The notes beneath the pieces were generated by a model, which was not told where the DNA came from, searched no databases, and saw only the letters and a program-made list of their open reading frames with translations. From Eubacterium sp. (lineage in GTDB: Bacteria > Bacillota > Clostridia > Peptostreptococcales > Anaerovoracaceae), in assembly GCA_017419895.1 (NCBI GenBank), contig JAFOKI010000256.1:1-9123 (forward strand): DNA of 9,123 nt, written 5' to 3'. How positions within the stretch are numbered: position 1 is the first letter of the stretch; each line of letters begins with the position of its first letter. The translations under genes and the position numbers were made by a program. Below, in pieces: positions 6,781-9,123 of the stretch.

Positions 6781-6828
6781 CGTGTCCATGACGTTGCGGC
6801 GCGAGCCTCTTTGTTTGTATGTATGCCC
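6677..6828 (+). promoter_or_regulatory. Candidate antiterminator pairing in the mgtE leader
   Basis: ATACATACAA (6680-6689) is perfectly complementary to TTGTATGTAT (6815-6824). After one bulged G (6825), GGG (6677-6679) pairs with CCC (6826-6828), which belongs to the left arm of the terminator. The two structures therefore exclude each other. The 5' arm is also enclosed by the 6623-6638/6752-6767 helix, so that core fold and the antiterminator would form a pseudoknot and should compete. Confidence 0.5.
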
Positions 6829-6850
6829 CTGTCTGCGGCAGGGGCTTTTT
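6825..6850 (+). terminator. Intrinsic terminator (attenuator) upstream of mgtE
   Basis: GCCCCTG (6825-6831) pairs with CAGGGGC (6839-6845), followed by TTTTTCTT. It stands 65 nt before the mgtE start, downstream of a candidate promoter and with no convincing gene before it. This makes it a probable regulated attenuator rather than the end of an operon. Confidence 0.85.
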
Positions 6851-6914
6851 CTTGACTGACGACTATCCATCCGAACCATCGACATGAAAAGCTTTGTGAA
6901 AGGAGGATAGCGAA

Positions 6915-8330
6915 ATGAACAGAGATATCCTTAGCAGAGACATTCTCAGCACAGAAAAGTTCGATAACGAGATTATCAGCCTCATCAGGAGCAATCAGTC
7001 TCCCGGCATCATCAGAGAAAAACTCGACGATTACCACGAAAACGACATTGCGCGTATCTTGGAAGACCTCGAGCCGAAAGACAGAAAAAAACTATATAAC
7101 ATCGCCGATCCGGAGATGCTCGGCGGTATTTTCGAGTACCTTGAAGAGGATGACGCAGCAGGCTTTCTTGATGAAATGGACATCAAAAAGGCTTGCGACG
7201 TCGTATCCTGGCTGGAAGCCGACACCGCGGTCGAGATACTTAAAAACATAAACAGGGAAAAGAGAAAACTCATCATCGATTCTCTCGACCCGGAAACGCG
7301 GAACAGTATCAACCTGATCGCAGCTTATGACGACGATGAGATAGGCAGCCGCATGACGACCAACCTGATCGTCATCACTAAAGATCTTGACATCAAACAG
7401 GCGATGCGCGAGCTCGTGAGGCAGGCGGAGGAAAACGACAATATCTCGACGATTTTCGTCACTGATGACAAAAAAGTCTTTTACGGCGCTATCGACCTGA
7501 AAGACCTGATCATCGCCAGAAAAGACAACAAACTGGAAGACCTGGTCGTCACCGCTTTCCCATACGTTTACGCGGACGAAGACATCGATGACTGCCTGGA
7601 AAAACTGAAGGAGTATTCGGAGGACTCAGTTCCGGTGCTCGATGATTCCAACAGGCTCCTTGGCGTAATCACATCGCAGAACATCATAGAAGTAGTTGAT
7701 GACGAACTCAGTGAAGACTACGTCAAACTCGCCGGTCTTATCGCTGAGGAAGATTTGAACGAACCGCTCGGACTCAGTCTCAAGAAAAGGCTCCCCTGGC
7801 TGGTGATACTCCTCTTCCTCGGTCTCGGGGTTTCCTGCGTGGTCGGTATTTTTGAAGTCGTGGTCGCAAAGCTCACTCTTATCATGGCCTTCCAATCGCT
7901 GATCCTCGACATGTCCGGTAACGTCGGCACCCAGTCACTCGCTGTGACGATCAGAGTCCTGGTCGACGAGCAGCTGACCGCCGGCGACAAGCTTCGTCTG
8001 GTGTTCAAAGAAATGCGGGTCGGGCTTTGTAACGGACTGCTGCTCGGCGTGCTGTCGTTCTTCGCGATCGGCCTGTATCTGCATATCTTTGCGGGAAAAG
8101 AGTGGCTTTTCTCTATGCTCGTTTCCGGCTGCGTAGGCGGCGCGCTGCTCCTCGCGATGCTGATATCGAGCGTGGTCGGAACGCTGATCCCGATGTTCTT
8201 CAAGAAGATCAATGTTGACCCCGCGGTCGCGTCAGGTCCGCTGATCACCACAGTTAACGACCTGGTCGCTGTCGTCACCTACTATGGGATGAGTTTCCTG
8301 CTGCTGATACAGGCATTCCACCTGGCATAA
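6915..8330 (+). CDS. mgtE: Magnesium transporter MgtE
   Basis: This is a Mg2+-selective channel/transporter of the cytoplasmic membrane, active as a dimer and gated by Mg2+ bound to its cytosolic domains. The 471-aa protein has the full domain order. There is an acidic helical N domain (about 15-135, with repeats such as LEDLEPKDRKKLY and FEYLEEDDAAGFLDEM) and a CBS pair (about 136-262: IGSRMTTNLIVITKD, then YVYADEDIDDCLEKL and VPVLDDSNRLLGVIT). A plug-like helix follows (about 265-288), and about five membrane segments start at LPWLVILLFLGLG (293-305). Pore-family motifs are SGNVGTQS (334-341) and DPAVASGPLITTVND (435-449); D449 is the probable counterpart of the pore aspartate known in Thermus MgtE. 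AGGAGG (6901-6906) lies 8 nt before ATG 6915. The gene is preceded by a structured leader with an attenuator, so regulation at transcript elongation is likely. No clear terminator follows; a repeat cluster does. Confidence 0.96.
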   Translation: MNRDILSRDILSTEKFDNEIISLIRSNQSPGIIREKLDDYHENDIARILEDLEPKDRKKLYNIADPEMLGGIFEYLEEDDAAGFLDEMDIKKACDVVSWLEADTAVEILKNINREKRKLIIDSLDPETRNSINLIAAYDDDEIGSRMTTNLIVITKDLDIKQAMRELVRQAEENDNISTIFVTDDKKVFYGAIDLKDLIIARKDNKLEDLVVTAFPYVYADEDIDDCLEKLKEYSEDSVPVLDDSNRLLGVITSQNIIEVVDDELSEDYVKLAGLIAEEDLNEPLGLSLKKRLPWLVILLFLGLGVSCVVGIFEVVVAKLTLIMAFQSLILDMSGNVGTQSLAVTIRVLVDEQLTAGDKLRLVFKEMRVGLCNGLLLGVLSFFAIGLYLHIFAGKEWLFSMLVSGCVGGALLLAMLISSVVGTLIPMFFKKINVDPAVASGPLITTVNDLVAVVTYYGMSFLLLIQAFHLA

Positions 8331-8346
8331 GATTATGGCAAACGGC

Positions 8347-8570
8347 GCTCGAGCAATCATCTGATTATCCCTTTCGTTTTGGAATTAGGGCGATGCTCGG
8401 CAACCTGATTATCCCTTTCGTTTATATAGCGCAAAAGGGATAATGCTTTCAACATTCTTACGGTGTCACCACCGGCTAACACGGATAAAACCTGTTGCAG
8501 CAGGGTCGGCATGCCTTAGAAACGTTGAAATCATTATCCCTTTTGTTATATATGTGGATTTAGGATAATC
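8347..8570. repeat. Cluster of ATTATCCCTTT repeats between the convergent genes
   Basis: ATTATCCCTTT occurs in direct orientation at 8364-8374, 8408-8418 and 8533-8543, and inverted at 8434-8444. A partial inverted copy GGATAAT is at 8563-8569. CTGATTATCCCTTTCGTTT is identical at 8361-8379 and 8405-8423, 44 bp apart, and both copies follow a GCTCG..GCAA stretch (8347 and 8395), so the duplicated unit is longer. The 8408-8418 and 8434-8444 copies form an 11-bp hairpin. No ORF of note lies here. The cluster could be a decayed miniature element, a REP-like sequence or a structured 3' region shared by mgtE and the leftward surface gene. Confidence 0.75.
8432..8545. repeat. 22-bp near-perfect inverted repeat around a 70-bp core
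   Basis: Arm 8432-8453 (CAAAAGGGATAATG then CTTTCAAC) matches the reverse complement of arm 8524-8545 at 21 of 22 positions; the single mismatch is C8446/T8531. The flanking TTTATATA and TTATATAT extend the symmetry weakly. The 70-bp core (8454-8523) holds two small hairpins: CGGTG-TCAC-CACCG (8461-8474) and a CCTG..CAGG dyad (8491-8504). The shape suits a miniature inverted-repeat element or a long stem-loop. No target-site duplication was identified with confidence. Confidence 0.7.
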
Positions 8571-8582
8571 GTGCGTTTACGA

Positions 8583-9123
8583 CTATTTCACCGTCACTTT
8601 GATCTTGACCGAAAGACCGCTCTGCGAGTATACATATACCACACAGCTGCCCTTCTTGATGCCTTTGATCACGCCTTTCTTGTTCACCGTCGCGATCGCT
8701 GTGTTCGATGATTCGTACATGAGCGCGCGGTGCTTCTTGATCTTGATGCCCTTCTTTGCAGTCTGCTTGGCTGCCAGCTTGAACGTCTTCTTGGCCTTGA
8801 CCGTAACTTTGTTCTTCTTGGCTTTCGTAGTGATCTTGGCCGTGTTGCCGTTCTTTCCGCCCGCGGACGCAACATGGACAGTCTTGGAAGTCGATACTAC
8901 GCAGTTGCCCGAGTCGAGCGCTACGATCATGAACTTATAGTATGTACCCTTCGCGACTTTAGCGCCGGCGACGTTCTTGATGTTGAAGGTCTTGCCGGAA
9001 GTAGTCGTGATCTTCTTCATCTTATTGCCTTTGCCGCATTTGTTTCCGTAGATCACATAGGTCTTGGCGCCGGGAGCTGCTGCCCATGCGAGTTTGATGG
9101 ATGTCTTGGTCTGTTTCGTCGAC
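8583..9123 (-). CDS. Secreted surface protein, C-terminal part (5' end outside window): FN3-like and Big_2-like module
   Basis: The frame is open to the right edge, so the GTG at 9056 is only an internal codon; about 179 C-terminal residues are visible, ending in a TAG stop. The visible part is an FN3-like domain (TSIKLAWAAAPGAKTYVIYG, KGTYYKFMIVALDSGN) followed by a Big_2-like domain (AKITTKAKKNKVTVK, ALMYESSNTAIATVNKKG, VIKGIKKG), ending VKIKVTVK. This is the same module, in the same order, as the end of the 639-aa protein on the other side of mgtE, with long identical stretches and closely similar codons. The N-terminal functional part is not in the window, so its role cannot be stated; export and cell-surface location are inferred from the module. 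It converges on mgtE across the repeat cluster. Confidence 0.85.
   Translation of the reverse strand, partial: STKQTKTSIKLAWAAAPGAKTYVIYGNKCGKGNKMKKITTTSGKTFNIKNVAGAKVAKGTYYKFMIVALDSGNCVVSTSKTVHVASAGGKNGNTAKITTKAKKNKVTVKAKKTFKLAAKQTAKKGIKIKKHRALMYESSNTAIATVNKKGVIKGIKKGSCVVYVYSQSGLSVKIKVTVK

Larger units (their letters stand above)
6569..6850 (+). ncRNA. Structured mgtE leader RNA, candidate cation-responsive riboswitch or attenuator
   Basis: Pairings found by eye: a 5'-terminal hairpin GGCGG/CCGCC (6569-6583); a 16-bp long-range helix, 6623-6638 with 6752-6767, with no gap and three G-U wobbles; inside it, hairpin AACTG-CGA-CAGTT (6643-6655) and a stem 6698-6708 with 6727-6738 (one bulged G), capped by GGATC-ACG-GGTCC (6710-6722). 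An intrinsic terminator follows at 6825-6850. Bases 6677-6689, inside the long helix, can instead pair with 6815-6828 and break the terminator. CTCCT (6611-6615) can also pair with AGGAG (6622-6626), competing with the long helix. The arrangement suits an off-switch: folded core gives terminator, unfolded core gives antiterminator and mgtE expression. I do not see conserved M-box magnesium riboswitch sequence. Mg2+ as ligand is inferred only from the downstream gene. Confidence 0.55.

Noticed and set aside
6569..6850. Assignment of the mgtE leader to the known M-box riboswitch
   Set aside because: I could not find the conserved M-box sequence blocks as I remember them, only analogous logic (terminator versus antiterminator before a Mg2+ transporter gene). 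A covariance-model search would decide.
8432..8545. Phase-variable invertible promoter flanked by inverted repeats
   Set aside because: Both neighbouring genes end here (convergent), no recombinase gene is visible, and the 70-bp core has no convincing promoter, so an ON/OFF switch for a neighbour is unlikely.
8347..8570. CRISPR array
   Set aside because: The repeats are short, in mixed orientation and unevenly spaced, with no cas genes; they do not form a repeat-spacer array.

Overview
The window looks like a chromosomal piece of an anaerobic, probably host-associated Clostridia/Eubacteriales bacterium. The evidence is strong AGGAGG-type ribosome binding sites, a clostridial-style MgtE, a LarA-family protein, and secreted lysine-rich proteins ending in an FN3-like plus Big_2-like module, as in many gut and rumen Firmicutes. 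Base composition is intermediate (roughly half GC by eye). There are no phage, IS, CRISPR, tRNA or rRNA signatures. The assignment to Clostridia is inference from gene style, not from a marker gene.

Layout, left to right. (1) The 3' end of nadE (NAD synthase) reads rightward and is followed at short distance by a LarA-superfamily (nickel-pincer racemase/epimerase type) gene. (2) A bidirectional hairpin terminator separates this from gpsA (glycerol-3-phosphate dehydrogenase), which reads leftward. (3) Divergent from gpsA, a fructosamine/ketosamine kinase gene and a low-molecular-weight tyrosine-phosphatase-like gene form a tight pair, which suggests a protein deglycation operon. (4) A secreted, repeat-containing surface protein of 639 aa has its own promoter and a perfect 12-bp palindrome in its leader. 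(5) A 391-nt non-coding stretch precedes mgtE (Mg2+ channel/transporter). (6) A 252-nt intergenic region is packed with direct and inverted copies of an ATTATCCCTTT motif. (7) Leftward, the C-terminal part of a second secreted protein carries the same C-terminal module as the first.

The most interesting part is the leader in front of mgtE (about 6569-6850). A good sigma-A-type promoter is followed by sequence that can form a 16-bp long-range helix, a bulged 10-11 bp inner hairpin and a small hairpin. It ends in an intrinsic terminator 65 nt before the mgtE start. A 13-bp antiterminator can be drawn between the middle of the structured region and the left arm of the terminator, giving mutually exclusive on/off structures. 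The leader does not resemble the M-box magnesium riboswitch as I remember it. It also contains a 47-codon ORF whose near-perfect Shine-Dalgarno and start codon lie inside the long helix. It is therefore either a candidate undescribed cation-responsive riboswitch, a translated leader-peptide attenuator, or both. All pairings were found by eye and have not been tested by folding or covariation.

Two metabolic links are also suggested. nadE consumes nicotinic acid adenine dinucleotide (NaAD), which is also the starting material of the nickel-pincer cofactor used by LarA proteins. The kinase and phosphatase pair matches a known bacterial association in ketoamine repair.
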